From NCBI GenBank assembly GCA_963774155.1, contig CAVZDW010000003.1, positions 237,956-301,955 on the forward strand: DNA of 64,000 bases, in the 5' to 3' direction. Position numbers and translations under genes: made by a program. The stretch's first letter is position 1, and each line of letters begins with the position of its first letter. The notes below the pieces were generated by a model. It searched no databases. It worked only from the letters and a program-made list of their open reading frames with translations, and was not told the origin of the DNA. Shown one piece after another: positions 15,907-24,965 of this stretch. Source of the DNA: DASSUW01 sp963774155. GTDB lineage: Bacteria > Actinomycetota > Thermoleophilia > Solirubrobacterales > Solirubrobacteraceae.

Positions 15907-15923
15907 TCGTCACGAACGGGTGA
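15907..15923. promoter_or_regulatory. Regulon palindrome site 3 (TCGTCAC-GAA-CGGGTGA)
   Basis: Two arm mismatches, but the spacing is perfect: 22 nt to TACGGT (15884-15879), then 6 nt to the TTG of the DUF1254 gene on the minus strand. Confidence 0.6.
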
Positions 15924-15932
15924 AACGGCCAG

Positions 15933-15947
15933 GGGTGCTGCGCACCC
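15933..15947. promoter_or_regulatory. Palindrome upstream of the MalT-like regulator
   Basis: GGGTGC-TGC-GCACCC is a perfect 6-3-6 palindrome, distinct from the regulon sites, 82 nt before the MalT-like start. It could be an operator for that regulator. No binding protein can be named. Confidence 0.35.
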
Positions 15948-16029
15948 GGTATGCGTGGTGGCAGCGCACCCGCGAATGCGGTGGCGTGCCCCCTTGCCGC
16001 ACCCGCGCGTGACGGGCGATGCTCAACCC

Positions 16030-18148
16030 ATGACGGCTCCTGCCGCGGTCAGCATCCTCAAGGTCGCCGACGCAGGCCTCGCGACCGTCTCTCACGGCCC
16101 CTGGCCGCTCGACCGGGTCAGGCGCCCGCGCCTCGTGCGGGCCCTCCAGCGCACGAGCGCACCGCTGATCGCCGTCGTGGCTCCAGCCGGCTACGGCAAG
16201 ACCACCCTGCTGTGCGAGTGGGCCGAGCGCGATCGCCGCGCGTTCGCCTGGGTCACGGCCGAGGAGGGCGACAACGCTCACGGCCGCCTCGCAGACAAGC
16301 TCGCCGGCGCGGTCCATCCCGACCGCGCCGGCGGTCAGGTCCTCGTCGTCGACGATGTCCATCGCGTGCACGCACGGGCGGCGCTCGACGCGCTGGCCGC
16401 CGTCGTCCACGACGCCGATGCGGGGCTGACCGTCGTCCTCGCCTCACGGAGCCCGGTCGCGCTGCCGATCGCGCGCCTTCGCGAGCAGCGCCTCCTATGC
16501 TGAGCTCGGGCCGCGCGAGCTCGCGATGAGCCGGAGCGAGGCGGCGACGCTCCTCCGGCTGCGCGGCCTCGAGCTCGACCGCGACGGGGTCGAGACCCTG
16601 CTGAGCCGTACCGAGGGGTGGCCGGCCGGGCTGTCGCTCGCGGCGCTCGCGCTCGGCGACCGCACGAGCGATCCGGAGGGGCCGCGACGCTTCGGAGGCC
16701 AGGATCGCCTCGTGGCCGACTATCTGCGCGACGAGGTGCTCGTCGATCTCGACCCCGAGCAGCTCGCGTTCGTGCTCGGCACCTCGGTGCTCGGCACGCT
16801 CACGGGCCCGGCCTGCGACGCGGTGCTCCAGCGGACCGGCTCGGCGGGCATGCTGTCCGAGCTCGCGCGCTCGAGCCTGCTGCTCACCTCGCTGGACCGC
16901 ACGGATCAGCGCTACCGCTACCACCGCCTGCTCGGCGACATGCTGCGCGCCGAGCTGCGCCGCCGCCACCCGGAGCTCGAGCCCGAGCTCCACCGGCGCG
17001 CGAGCGACTGGCACCGCGGCGCGGGCGACCAGGATCACGCGGTGCACCACGCGATCTGCGCCGGTGACGTCGAGAAGGCGGGCCAGCTCGTGTGGAGCAG
17101 CGTGGTCGCTGCCCTCGGCCATGGCCGGCCCGCGACGATCGAGTGCTGGCTGGGCCGCTTCAGCGAGCTCGACATCAGCGGTCATCCGGCGCTCGCGCTC
17201 GCGGCGGCCCACAGCCAGCTCGCCCGCGGGCGGGGCGATCTCGCCGCGCACTGGGCCTCCGCCGCCGCGTCGGCGGCCCGCCGTCCGGCGCCGGTCGAGG
17301 CGGGCATCGCGATGCTGCGCGCCGCGCTCGCCCGCGACGGCATCGTCCGCATGCAGCACGACGCGGAGGCGGCGTACGCGCTCGAGCCGGAGCCCAGCGC
17401 GTGGCGCTCGCTCTGCTGCCTGCTGACCGGCACGGCCCACCAGCTGCTCGGCCGGCGTGAGGAGGCGGTCCGCGAGCTCGAGCGGGGCGCGCGCCTCGCC
17501 GCCGTCGCGGCGCCCGACGCGCACGCGCTCTGCCTGACCCAGCTCGCCGTGCTCGCGCTCACCGAGGACGACTGGGAGGCGGCCGCCGCGCTCAGCGCGC
17601 GGGCGCGGGCGCAGGTCGATCGCCATGGGCTCGCCAACTCGGCCACCGTGGCCCTCGTCTTCGCCGCATCGGCCGTGGTGCGCGCGCAGCGGGGCCGCGT
17701 CGACGAGGCGCGGAGCGATCTGGACGCCGCCCTGCGGCTGCAGGCGATGCTCGTCGACTTCGCGCCGTGGTACGACGTGGAGCTGCGCGTCCTCGTGGCG
17801 CGTGCCGCCGTCCGGCTCAGCGACGTCAACGGCGCAAGGACCGCGCTCGTCGAGGCGTCGCGGCTCATGCGGCTCGTGCCGGAGGCCGTGGCCCTCGGGG
17901 GCTGGCTCGAGGACGCATGGGCGCGCCACGACGCCTTCATCGGCCCGACGGCGGTGCTGACCAGCGCCGAGCTGCGGATCATGCGCTACCTGCCGACCCA
18001 CCTCTCGTTCCGGGAGATCGCCGCGCGCGAGTACGTCTCGTCGAACACGGTCAAGTCGCAGGCGAACGCGGTGTACCGCAAGCTCAACGTCTCCAGCCGT
18101 TCCGAGGCCGTGTCCCGCGCGCGAGAGACCGGGCTGCTCGACGACTGA
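16030..18148 (+). CDS. MalT-like LuxR-family ATPase regulator, frameshifted
   Basis: Read through one indel, this is a 705-residue large LuxR (LAL/MalT) regulator. It has Walker A APAGYGKTT (about residue 51), Walker B VLVVDDVH (about 104), winged-helix and TPR-like helical repeats, and a C-terminal LuxR HTH (LTSAELRIMRYLPTHLSFRE onward). Such proteins sense a ligand with the TPR domain and need ATP to bind DNA. Translation stops at TGA 16501 and resumes one base later at GAGCTCGGG, where residues LGPREL continue the family pattern. One extra base near 16498-16503 explains it. The ATG at 16526 would give only the C-terminal part. Confidence 0.8.
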
Positions 18149-18273
18149 GCCCGTGACTGGAGCGCTCGTCGGCGTGCTCGCACCACCCAACACCCGCAAG
18201 CAGGCCCCATTGGCCGCCGGTCCGCCCGCTGAGAGAGTTGCCGACAGTCCTAGACAGCCGGAGGAGGCCAATA

Positions 18274-19110
18274 GTGCCCGCGCCGATCCTCGTCGCTTTC
18301 AGCCCTGACTCAGCCGACCACGGGCCGGTGAACCTCGCCGCTGCCGCCGGCCGCTTCACCGGCGCGCCGGTGGTCGTCGTCGCCGTCGGGAGCGACGCGG
18401 CCTCGGTGGAATCCGATCTCGCCGCGCGCGGGATCTCCGCGACCGTGCGCGCGGTCGAGCACGAGAAGCCCGCGCACGCGATCTCCGAGGCCGTCGAGGA
18501 GCTCGCGCCGAGGCTCGTCGTCGTGGGATCGACCCGGCGCGGCACCCTCGGGCGCGTGCTGCTCGGCAGCACCGCGGAGCACGTCATGAAGCACTCGTCG
18601 GTCCCGGTCGTCGTGGTTCCCCGCGGGCACGAGCAGCCCACCGAGGGCCTGCGGACCGTCGGCGCCGCCTTCGTGCCGACCGCGAGTGGGCGTGAGACGC
18701 TGCGCGCGGCCGCGGAGCTCGCCCGCTCCGCCGGCGCGCGCCTGACCGCCGTGATGGTGCTCGACCCCGACCACGCCGAGGACCAGTCCCCCGGTCTCAT
18801 GGCCGCCACGCACCACGATCACGACGTGGCGGAGGACCTGGCGGCACGCAACCGGATCCAGGCCGAGGACACGCTGCGCGACGCCCTCGCCGAGTCGGCC
18901 GCGGACCTCGAGACCGAACCCGACGTGCTCTTCCAGAGCCCCGCGGACGGCCTCGTGGCCGCGTCCGCCCGTCTCGACCTCCTCGTCATGGGCTCGGCCC
19001 ATCGCGGCGCGCCGGGCACCGTCGCGCTCGGCGGCGTGGCGCGCAAGGTCACCGCGCACGCGGGCTGCCCGGTGCTCGTGCTCCCGCACGAGGCGGCCGT
19101 GCCCAGCTAG
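18274..19110 (+). CDS. Tandem universal stress protein (two UspA domains)
   Basis: This 278-residue protein has two UspA folds. Each ends in an ATP-binding type signature: GSTRRGTLGRVLLGSTAEHV (about residues 86-105) and GSAHRGAPGTVALGGVARKV (about 240-260), followed by PVVVVP and PVLVLP. Both therefore probably bind ATP. The middle carries a His-rich stretch (ATHHDHD). The GTG at 18274 follows GGAGGAGG; an in-frame upstream start would place that ribosome site inside the gene. It overlaps the convergent epimerase gene by 4 nt. Confidence 0.9.
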   Translation: MPAPILVAFSPDSADHGPVNLAAAAGRFTGAPVVVVAVGSDAASVESDLAARGISATVRAVEHEKPAHAISEAVEELAPRLVVVGSTRRGTLGRVLLGSTAEHVMKHSSVPVVVVPRGHEQPTEGLRTVGAAFVPTASGRETLRAAAELARSAGARLTAVMVLDPDHAEDQSPGLMAATHHDHDVAEDLAARNRIQAEDTLRDALAESAADLETEPDVLFQSPADGLVAASARLDLLVMGSAHRGAPGTVALGGVARKVTAHAGCPVLVLPHEAAVPS

Positions 19111-20027
19111 GCGCCGGTCACGGTGACCGCGAAGACCGCTCGGTAACGGTCGCCCGGGGCGAGCAGGGGCAGCGACGGACCGCCGTCGACCAGCGCGTTG
19201 GTCGGCGCCGTCATCGGCTCGAACGCGACCACGTCGTCCGCGGTCGGCGCGAAGACCTGGGCGTAGGGGAAGCCTTCGAGGAAGGCCAGCTCGATGCGCC
19301 GGCCGCCGCCCGCGAGCACGAACGGGGCGCCGCCCTCGGGCGCGGTGTAGGCGTCGTCGAACGTCCGCTCCCCGAGCGCGCCCGGCGCGATGTCCACCGG
19401 CTCGCGCTCGCCGGTCGGCAGCATCCGCTCGTCCAGGCGCAGCCGCTCACGGACCGGCACGTCGATCTCCCAGTCGCGGCGGTCGATGCCCGGCAGGCGC
19501 AGGTACGGGTGGAACCCGAAGGCGATCGGCACCGGGGCGTCTCGCGAGGCCGACACGGTCGTGGTGATCGTGAGCGTCGAACCCTGCACCTGGGCCTCGA
19601 GCGCGAGCTCGTGCGGGAACGGGAACGCATCCGTCGCGAAGGCGAGGCTCGCGGCCAGGACCGCGCCGTCGCCCGTGGGTTCGTGGCGCTCCACGTGCCA
19701 CGCGGCCGCGTTGAGCAGGCCGTGCATCGGCAGCCCGTTGCCGTCCGTGCGCAACGGCGGCGACACCGAATCGAGGTCGACCGTCCGGCCGGCCAGCTCG
19801 AAGCGCGTGCGCCCGAGCCGGTTCGCCCACGGGTACAGCAACGGGATCCCCATCGTCGCCCGCTCCGCGACATACGCGTCCAGCCCGCGCCGGAGGCCCA
19901 GCAGCTCGGCGCCGCGGTGGCGCAGCGAGCACCCGACCATCCCGGCGTCCGGAACGAACGCCGCCTCGAGCTCAGGACTCGACAGGGTCAGCGCGCGGCG
20001 GCCCTGGACGGTGCGTTCGCCGATCAT
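19107..20027 (-). CDS. Aldose 1-epimerase family protein
   Basis: This 306-residue protein has the galactose-mutarotase fold. Conserved elements are LLYPWANRLGRTRFELAGR, GLPMHGLLNAAAW with the catalytic-type His, IAFGFHPYLRLPG with the second His, and FEPMTAPTNAL with the likely catalytic Glu. It would interconvert sugar anomers; the sugar is unknown. It is the last gene of the minus-strand operon starting at 22354. Its ATG lies inside the end of the AI-2E family gene (56-nt overlap), preceded by GGGAAGA. Confidence 0.85.
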   Translation of the reverse strand: MIGERTVQGRRALTLSSPELEAAFVPDAGMVGCSLRHRGAELLGLRRGLDAYVAERATMGIPLLYPWANRLGRTRFELAGRTVDLDSVSPPLRTDGNGLPMHGLLNAAAWHVERHEPTGDGAVLAASLAFATDAFPFPHELALEAQVQGSTLTITTTVSASRDAPVPIAFGFHPYLRLPGIDRRDWEIDVPVRERLRLDERMLPTGEREPVDIAPGALGERTFDDAYTAPEGGAPFVLAGGGRRIELAFLEGFPYAQVFAPTADDVVAFEPMTAPTNALVDGGPSLPLLAPGDRYRAVFAVTVTGA

Positions 20028-21105
20028 CGTCGTGATCTTCCCATCCGGCTGCCGGCTCGTCGGCCGAGCGCTCGCGCAGCGCGTCGCTGATGTGGACCGC
20101 GGCCGAGGTCAGCGGCGCGGCGAGCGTGAGCCCGATCATCCCGAACAGGGCGCCGCCGCCGACCGTGACGATCAGCACCGCGAGCGGGTTGAGGCTGAGG
20201 GTGGCGCCGAACACGAACGGCTGCAGCATGTTCTGCAGCAGCCCGTTGGCGAGCAGGATGATCACCCCGAGGATCAGCGCGTCCGTCGCTCCCTGGGAGC
20301 CGAGGGCGATGACGAACGCGAAGATGCCGGCGGTCCAGGCGCCGATGTACGGGACATAGGCGGTGACGAACGTGACGACCGCGATCGTGCCCGCGAGCGG
20401 CACGCCCAGGACGAGCGCGCCGAGCCCGACCACGACCCCGTTGAAGGCCGCGACGATCGTCACGCCCGTGAAGTAGTTGCGCAGGCCCGCGGCGACCTCG
20501 CGGATGACGATCGACGCGACCGGGAGCGGAAGTCCCATGTGCCGGGTGATGAAGCGCGTCATGACCGGTGCGTCCTTCAGCACGAAGAACGTCGCGAGGG
20601 CCGAGAACGAGAGGAAGAAGACGATCGAGGTCAACCCGCTGACGCCCGCGGCGACCCCGTTCACGAGCGTCTCGCGGATCTGCGGGATCGCCTTCTCGAC
20701 GTCGGCCTTCACGTCCTGCGTGCTGATCCCGGCGTCCTTGAGCGCGTCGTCGATCTTGTCGAGCCCCTTCGACGCCTCTGCCGACGCCTCGCCCGAGTTG
20801 GCCGAGATGCCGTGCACCACGAGGAAGATCACCAGCGCGGCGATCGCGATCAGGCCGAGCAGCACGAAGGCGGCCCCGGCCCCGCGGGGCAGGCCACGCC
20901 GATGGGCGCGGTCCACCAGCGGTGCGGTGACGGCTCCGAGGACCGACGCGAGGATCACCGGCATCACGATCGTCGACGTCTGGCCCAGCAGCCAGATGAC
21001 GCCGACGATGATCAGCACGAACCCGACGAGCATCCACGACGCGAACCCCAGGTCGCGCAGCCACACCGGGGTCGAGAACATGCTCCCGCGCTCTCCGGCG
21101 TCCAT
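19972..21105 (-). CDS. AI-2E family transporter
   Basis: This 377-residue protein has the typical topology: two N-terminal helices, one more near residue 60-80, a long soluble helical region (GEASAEASKGLDKIDDALKD onward), then five C-terminal helices with GVPLAGTIAVVTFVTAYVPYIGAW and NPLAVLIVTVGGGALFGMIG. The family includes permeases and putative Na+/H+ antiporters, so 'AI-2' is only the family name. The ATG overlaps the RDD stop (TGATG). The last residues are charged and overlap the epimerase start. Confidence 0.9.
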   Translation of the reverse strand: MDAGERGSMFSTPVWLRDLGFASWMLVGFVLIIVGVIWLLGQTSTIVMPVILASVLGAVTAPLVDRAHRRGLPRGAGAAFVLLGLIAIAALVIFLVVHGISANSGEASAEASKGLDKIDDALKDAGISTQDVKADVEKAIPQIRETLVNGVAAGVSGLTSIVFFLSFSALATFFVLKDAPVMTRFITRHMGLPLPVASIVIREVAAGLRNYFTGVTIVAAFNGVVVGLGALVLGVPLAGTIAVVTFVTAYVPYIGAWTAGIFAFVIALGSQGATDALILGVIILLANGLLQNMLQPFVFGATLSLNPLAVLIVTVGGGALFGMIGLTLAAPLTSAAVHISDALRERSADEPAAGWEDHDDDRRTHRPGPPRADPVES

Positions 21106-21650
21106 CAGCGCGTCCGCCGTTGGAGGCGCTTGGCCGAGGGCGCATAGACGACGACGCTGTTCACCATGCGGTCGTGCAGCGCGCGGCGGCGCCCGTCGAC
21201 CAGGATCATCAGGTAGCCGATGAACAGGATCAGCGCGGACAGGATCGCGCCGAGGAGGCGCACGACGGCCCGGCCGAAGTGCAGCGGCCGGCCGGTGACG
21301 GCGTCCTGCACGCGGATCTCCATGACGCGGTCGCCGGGCGTCTGTCCGGTGGTCGACCAGAAGAACACGAAGTAGCCGGCCGCCCACAGCGTGGCCACGA
21401 CCGCGCCGGCGGCGATGAGCACGGTCTGGAGGTTCTCCGAGAAATCGAACATCGAGGCCGCGACGGCCGCCACGGCGGCGACGACCCAGGCGACGCCCTG
21501 GACGATCAGCACGTCGATGACGCACGCGAGCACGCGCGTGGCGAGGCCGGAGTACGGCGAGCCCGGCGGCAGCGGCGGTTCGGGCGCCACTGGTGCGACG
21601 CCGTTGGTGGCCGGCGACGCGACGCCGAGGGGCGCGGCGTCCGAGCTCAC
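21105..21650 (-). CDS. RDD family membrane protein
   Basis: This 181-residue protein has a Pro/Ala-rich leader, then the RDD domain: GLATRVLACVIDVLIVQGVAW with the Arg and Asp of the family name, a second helix pair, and TTGQTPGDRVMEIRVQDAVTG before the last helices. RDD proteins are thought to be small transporters or helpers; some affect Na+/H+ exchange. The GTG overlaps the upstream stop (GTGA), so it is co-translated with the 235-aa protein and the AI-2E family gene. Confidence 0.85.
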   Translation of the reverse strand: MSSDAAPLGVASPATNGVAPVAPEPPLPPGSPYSGLATRVLACVIDVLIVQGVAWVVAAVAAVAASMFDFSENLQTVLIAAGAVVATLWAAGYFVFFWSTTGQTPGDRVMEIRVQDAVTGRPLHFGRAVVRLLGAILSALILFIGYLMILVDGRRRALHDRMVNSVVVYAPSAKRLQRRTR

Positions 21651-22354
21651 GGCGTGAACGGCTCGGCTGACGCCTGCCTTCGAAGCACGCGCCGGGCCGC
21701 CCGCTCCAGCCACGCGTCGGCCGAGCGCGAGCGGTCGCGGACCTCCCCCGCGACCTCGTCGGCGAGCCCGAGGCTCTGCCGGGTGATCGCGTCCGTGACG
21801 GCGGGACTCTGGGCGACCTCGTCGATGAGCGCCCACAGCGCCGGGCTCTCGGGCAGCCGGGCGGCCGTCTCGTCCACCAGGCGGGTGACGGTCGCCTCGA
21901 TCAGGCGGCTCTCGACCACGCGCGTGATCAACCGCTCCAGGTCCGCGCTGTCGAGCGCGTTCGCCAGCGCGGCTTCCACGCGCTCGCTCTGGAGCACGAG
22001 GGCGACCATCCGCTCGAGCTCCGGTCCGACGAGGAACCGCTGGGCGAGCTGCTCGGCGAGCCCGGCCTCCAGCAGCCGGTCGGAGATCCGTTCGAGCACG
22101 GCGTAGTTGACGGCCTCGCGGGCGAACACGTCGACCAGCTCGCCGCTCAGCGCGCGGGCCACCGCATGCTCCGCGAGCCGGCTGGCGAGGATCCGGTCGA
22201 CGGCCTCGTCCGCCCGCGGCGACGCGAGCACCGCGTCGAGGACCGAGAGCGCGGCATCGCCCGCGAAGTCCAGGCCCATGTCGACGACCCACCGGCCCAC
22301 GCCGACGGTCGCCGACACGGGGCGCCACGCCAGCCTGTAGGCCTCGATCACCAT
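21647..22354 (-). CDS. Helical protein of unknown function (235 aa)
   Basis: The product is mostly amphipathic helix with repeated motifs of the form (V/I)LERxxxRLLExGL...LVLQSERVEAALANAL and LITRVVESRLIEATVTRLVD, suggesting a helical repeat protein. There is no clear transmembrane segment. It heads the operon RDD - AI-2E - epimerase. The ATG at 22354 is set by the promoter: TACGCT (22367-22362) ends 7 nt upstream and lies 22 nt from palindrome site 4, so the message is probably leaderless. Confidence 0.7.
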   Translation of the reverse strand: MVIEAYRLAWRPVSATVGVGRWVVDMGLDFAGDAALSVLDAVLASPRADEAVDRILASRLAEHAVARALSGELVDVFAREAVNYAVLERISDRLLEAGLAEQLAQRFLVGPELERMVALVLQSERVEAALANALDSADLERLITRVVESRLIEATVTRLVDETAARLPESPALWALIDEVAQSPAVTDAITRQSLGLADEVAGEVRDRSRSADAWLERAARRVLRRQASAEPFTP

Positions 22355-22389
22355 GGCCGCGAGCGTATGGCCGCGCGGGCGATCTGGCT

Positions 22390-22406
22390 TCACCCGAATC
22401 GGACGA
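22390..22406. promoter_or_regulatory. Regulon palindrome site 4 (TCACCCG-AAT-CGGACGA), bidirectional
   Basis: It drives both directions. Minus: TACGCT (22367-22362), 22 nt away, then 7 nt to ATG 22354. Plus: TAGGTT (22429-22434), 22 nt away, then 29 nt with a Shine-Dalgarno to ATG 22464. Confidence 0.75.
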
Positions 22407-22463
22407 TGTCCGCTGCCCCGGCCGGACGTAGGTTGATGCTCCCGACGAGAGGAGTGGTGAGGA

Positions 22464-22910
22464 ATGTCCGGCGAGTACGCGAGCGTTGGCACGCGATCTT
22501 CAGGCGTCACGGATCGTGCCTACGCGGCGCCGCAGGCCGGCCTCGGCTGGCTCTCGTTCGCCGTGGTCATGCTCGGCATCGCCGGAACGCTCAACGTGAT
22601 CCACGGGATCGCGGCGATCTCGGACTCGAGCTTCTACGTGGGTGACGCGCAGTTCGTCATCAGCAACCTCAACACGTGGGGCTGGGTCCTCCTCGCCTGG
22701 GGCGTCACCCAGATCGGCGCCGCCCTCGCCATCTGGGCTGACACCCAGTTCGGGCGCTGGCTCGGGGTGGTGCTCGCCGGGACGGGCGCGATCGTCCACC
22801 TGCTCTTCCTGCCGGCAGCCCCGTTCGGGGCGCTGGCGCTGTTCGCGCTCGACATCCTCATCGTCTACGGACTCGTCGTCCACGGCGGGCGACGCGAGGC
22901 GATCCGCTGA
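22464..22910 (+). CDS. DUF7144 family membrane protein
   Basis: This 148-residue protein has a short polar N-terminus and four transmembrane helices, with FAVVMLGIAGTLNVIHGIAAI, NTWGWVLLAWGVTQIGAALAIW and a final helix pair. This is the layout of the small DUF7144 family; function unknown. GAGGAG lies 11 nt before the ATG. The stop overlaps the putative CTG start of the next gene (CTGA). Confidence 0.8.
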   Translation: MSGEYASVGTRSSGVTDRAYAAPQAGLGWLSFAVVMLGIAGTLNVIHGIAAISDSSFYVGDAQFVISNLNTWGWVLLAWGVTQIGAALAIWADTQFGRWLGVVLAGTGAIVHLLFLPAAPFGALALFALDILIVYGLVVHGGRREAIR

Positions 22911-24286
22911 CCGAGACGCCGACAGCCGGGCCGCCGCGCCCCCGCCGCCGCGGCTGGGCGCGCGCGCTCGTCGTCCTCGCGTCGATCGTCGCCTTCGCGG
23001 CGATCCTCGCCATCTGGGCGAACCGGCAGGTCCTCAACACGGACAACTGGACGCGCACCAGCTCCGAGCTGCTGGAGAACCCCGTCATCCGCGACCAGCT
23101 CGCTGTCTACCTCGTCGACCAGCTGTACGCGAACGTCGACGTGGCGGGCGAGATCCGCGAGGCGCTCCCGGAGCGGCTGCAGCCGCTGGCCGGCCCGGCC
23201 GCCGGCGGTCTGCGCGACTTCGCCGAGCGCGCCGCGAACGAGGTGCTCTCCCGGCCGCGCGCCCAGGCTCTGTGGGCCGACGCCAACCGGGCGGCGCAGG
23301 AGCAGTTCCTCCAGCTCATCGAAGGCGGTGGCCCGGTCGTCTCCACCGGTGGCGGCGACGTCGTGCTCGACCTCACCGCACTGCTCCAGCAGATGCAGGA
23401 GCGGGTCGGTATCGGCGGCCGGGTGGCGGAGCGACTGCCGCCGTCCGCGGCGCAGATCGAGGTCTTGCACTCGGACCGCCTCGATGCCCTGCAGACACTG
23501 CTGAAGATCATCCGCGGCCTGCCGTTTGTGCTGGTAGGCCTGTCGCTCGCGCTCTTCGGCCTCGCGCTGGCCATCGCCCCGGGCTGGCGCCGACAGGCGC
23601 TGCGCGCGTACGGGATCGGGTTCGTGCTCGCCGGCGCCGCTGCGTTGATCACCCAGGACCAGGCGGGCTCGGCACTGACCGCGACGCTCGTGAACACCGC
23701 GGCCGTCGAGCCCGCGGTCGCCGCGGCCTGGACGATCTCGACCACGCTGCTCGTCGAGGCGGCGTGGGCCACGATCCTCTACGGCGCGTTCATGGTCGTC
23801 GCAGCGTGGCTGGCCGGTCCGTCGCGGCCGATGGTCGCGCTGCGCCGCGCCATCGCGCCGTTCGTGCAGCACCCCGCGATCGCCTACAGCGCGTTCGCGG
23901 TCTTCATCGGCCTCCTGTTCTGGTGGGCGCCGACGCCGGCCACGCGCGACCCACTGCTGGCGCTGCTCCTGATCGCGCTGCTCGCAGCCGCCACCGAGGC
24001 GCTGCGCCGCCAGATCGGCCGCGAGAACCCCGACGCCGACCTGGGTGCTGCGATCGAGCGCATACGCGGGCGGGCCGCCGGCGGCGTCACGTGGGCGCGT
24101 GAGGCCACCACGTCTCGGGGCTCGACGAGCCCCACGACGATCGAGCAGCTCGAGCAGCTCGGGCGGCTCAAGGCGACGGGCGTGATCGACGAGGAAGAGT
24201 TCACGGCGCAGAAGCGCGCGGTTCTCGGCGGCGAGCCGGAGCCCGGCAACGGCGCGCCGCCCCCGACCGTGCTGCACCCCACCTGA
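22907..24286 (+). CDS. Multi-pass membrane protein with C-terminal SHOCT motif; CTG start likely
   Basis: This 459-residue product has a first helix (LVVLASIVAFAAILAIWANR), a long periplasmic-type region (about 45-195), five or so helices (about 200-365) and a C-terminal SHOCT element (TIEQLEQLGRLKATGVIDEE). Homology-like features clearly begin before the first GTG at 23141. No ATG, GTG or TTG exists in frame between the preceding stop and 23141, but CTG at 22907 forms a CTGA overlap exactly like the ATGA/GTGA overlaps of neighbouring genes. A base error in that codon is the alternative. Confidence 0.75.
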   Translation: MTETPTAGPPRPRRRGWARALVVLASIVAFAAILAIWANRQVLNTDNWTRTSSELLENPVIRDQLAVYLVDQLYANVDVAGEIREALPERLQPLAGPAAGGLRDFAERAANEVLSRPRAQALWADANRAAQEQFLQLIEGGGPVVSTGGGDVVLDLTALLQQMQERVGIGGRVAERLPPSAAQIEVLHSDRLDALQTLLKIIRGLPFVLVGLSLALFGLALAIAPGWRRQALRAYGIGFVLAGAAALITQDQAGSALTATLVNTAAVEPAVAAAWTISTTLLVEAAWATILYGAFMVVAAWLAGPSRPMVALRRAIAPFVQHPAIAYSAFAVFIGLLFWWAPTPATRDPLLALLLIALLAAATEALRRQIGRENPDADLGAAIERIRGRAAGGVTWAREATTSRGSTSPTTIEQLEQLGRLKATGVIDEEEFTAQKRAVLGGEPEPGNGAPPPTVLHPT

Positions 24287-24323
24287 CGTCTTTCGTCTCC
24301 GCCGGCGAACGGACGCCGACCGC

Positions 24324-24965
24324 TCAGCCGGCGAGCCCGCCGAGGAACGCGAACGGGTGGGCCTGGCCCCAGGCCTCGGCGCGGTTGACCTCGACCACGA
24401 CGGTCGTGCCCTCCGGCGCCTCGGAGCGCAGGCGCCGGGCGAGGGACTCGGCGTCGTCCTCGGTCTCGGCGCCCGCGATCATGCAGTTGGAGCGGCGCAC
24501 GACCGGGATGCCCTCGCCGGCGAGCCGCTCCTCGAGGGCCACGGCGTCGGCGTGGCTCGGCAGCGCGAGCCGGACGTCCCACTCGGGGTAGCCCTGCTCG
24601 CGCGAGCGTTCGCGGTCGGCGTCGCCGCGGCGCGCGCGCTCGGCCGCCTCGGCCTCGGGTGAGTCCGGGAGGGCGTGCGAGGCGTCCTCCCAGCGCTCCT
24701 CGATCGGGTGCCAGCGCGCGAGCTTCACGGTGCCCGGCAGGTCGTGCTCGGCGAGCAGCGACGCCGCGAGCTCCTCGACCGCGCGGGCGTGCGCCTCGGT
24801 GTCGGTGTAGAGGAACACGCAGGGGCCGTCGTGCGTGACGATCACGCGCTCGCCGACCTGCTCCCGCGCCTCGTTCGCGAGCCTCCGTCCGCGCAGCGCC
24901 GAGAACAGTCCCTCGCGATGCCCCTCGTGCGCGAGCTCGATCGTGGCCCGCCAGTCGTCGGCCAT
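24324..24965 (-). CDS. Conserved hypothetical protein, two ferredoxin-like halves (213 aa)
   Basis: This is a soluble protein with two similar halves, each containing a strand ending in Asp/Glu and a helix of alternating Ala/Glu (FLYTDTEAHARAVEELAASLLAEH and MIAGAETEDDAESLARRLRS). The segment between is strongly charged. It ends AHPFAFLGGLAG. No enzyme motif is evident. The ATG overlaps the stop of the upstream phosphodiesterase gene (TGATG), so the two form an operon. Confidence 0.75.
   Translation of the reverse strand: MADDWRATIELAHEGHREGLFSALRGRRLANEAREQVGERVIVTHDGPCVFLYTDTEAHARAVEELAASLLAEHDLPGTVKLARWHPIEERWEDASHALPDSPEAEAAERARRGDADRERSREQGYPEWDVRLALPSHADAVALEERLAGEGIPVVRRSNCMIAGAETEDDAESLARRLRSEAPEGTTVVVEVNRAEAWGQAHPFAFLGGLAG

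Noticed and set aside
16498..16504. Programmed +1 frameshift in the MalT-like gene
   Set aside because: No slippery run or internal Shine-Dalgarno is visible, and many unrelated genes in the window carry similar single-base breaks, so a sequencing error is more likely.
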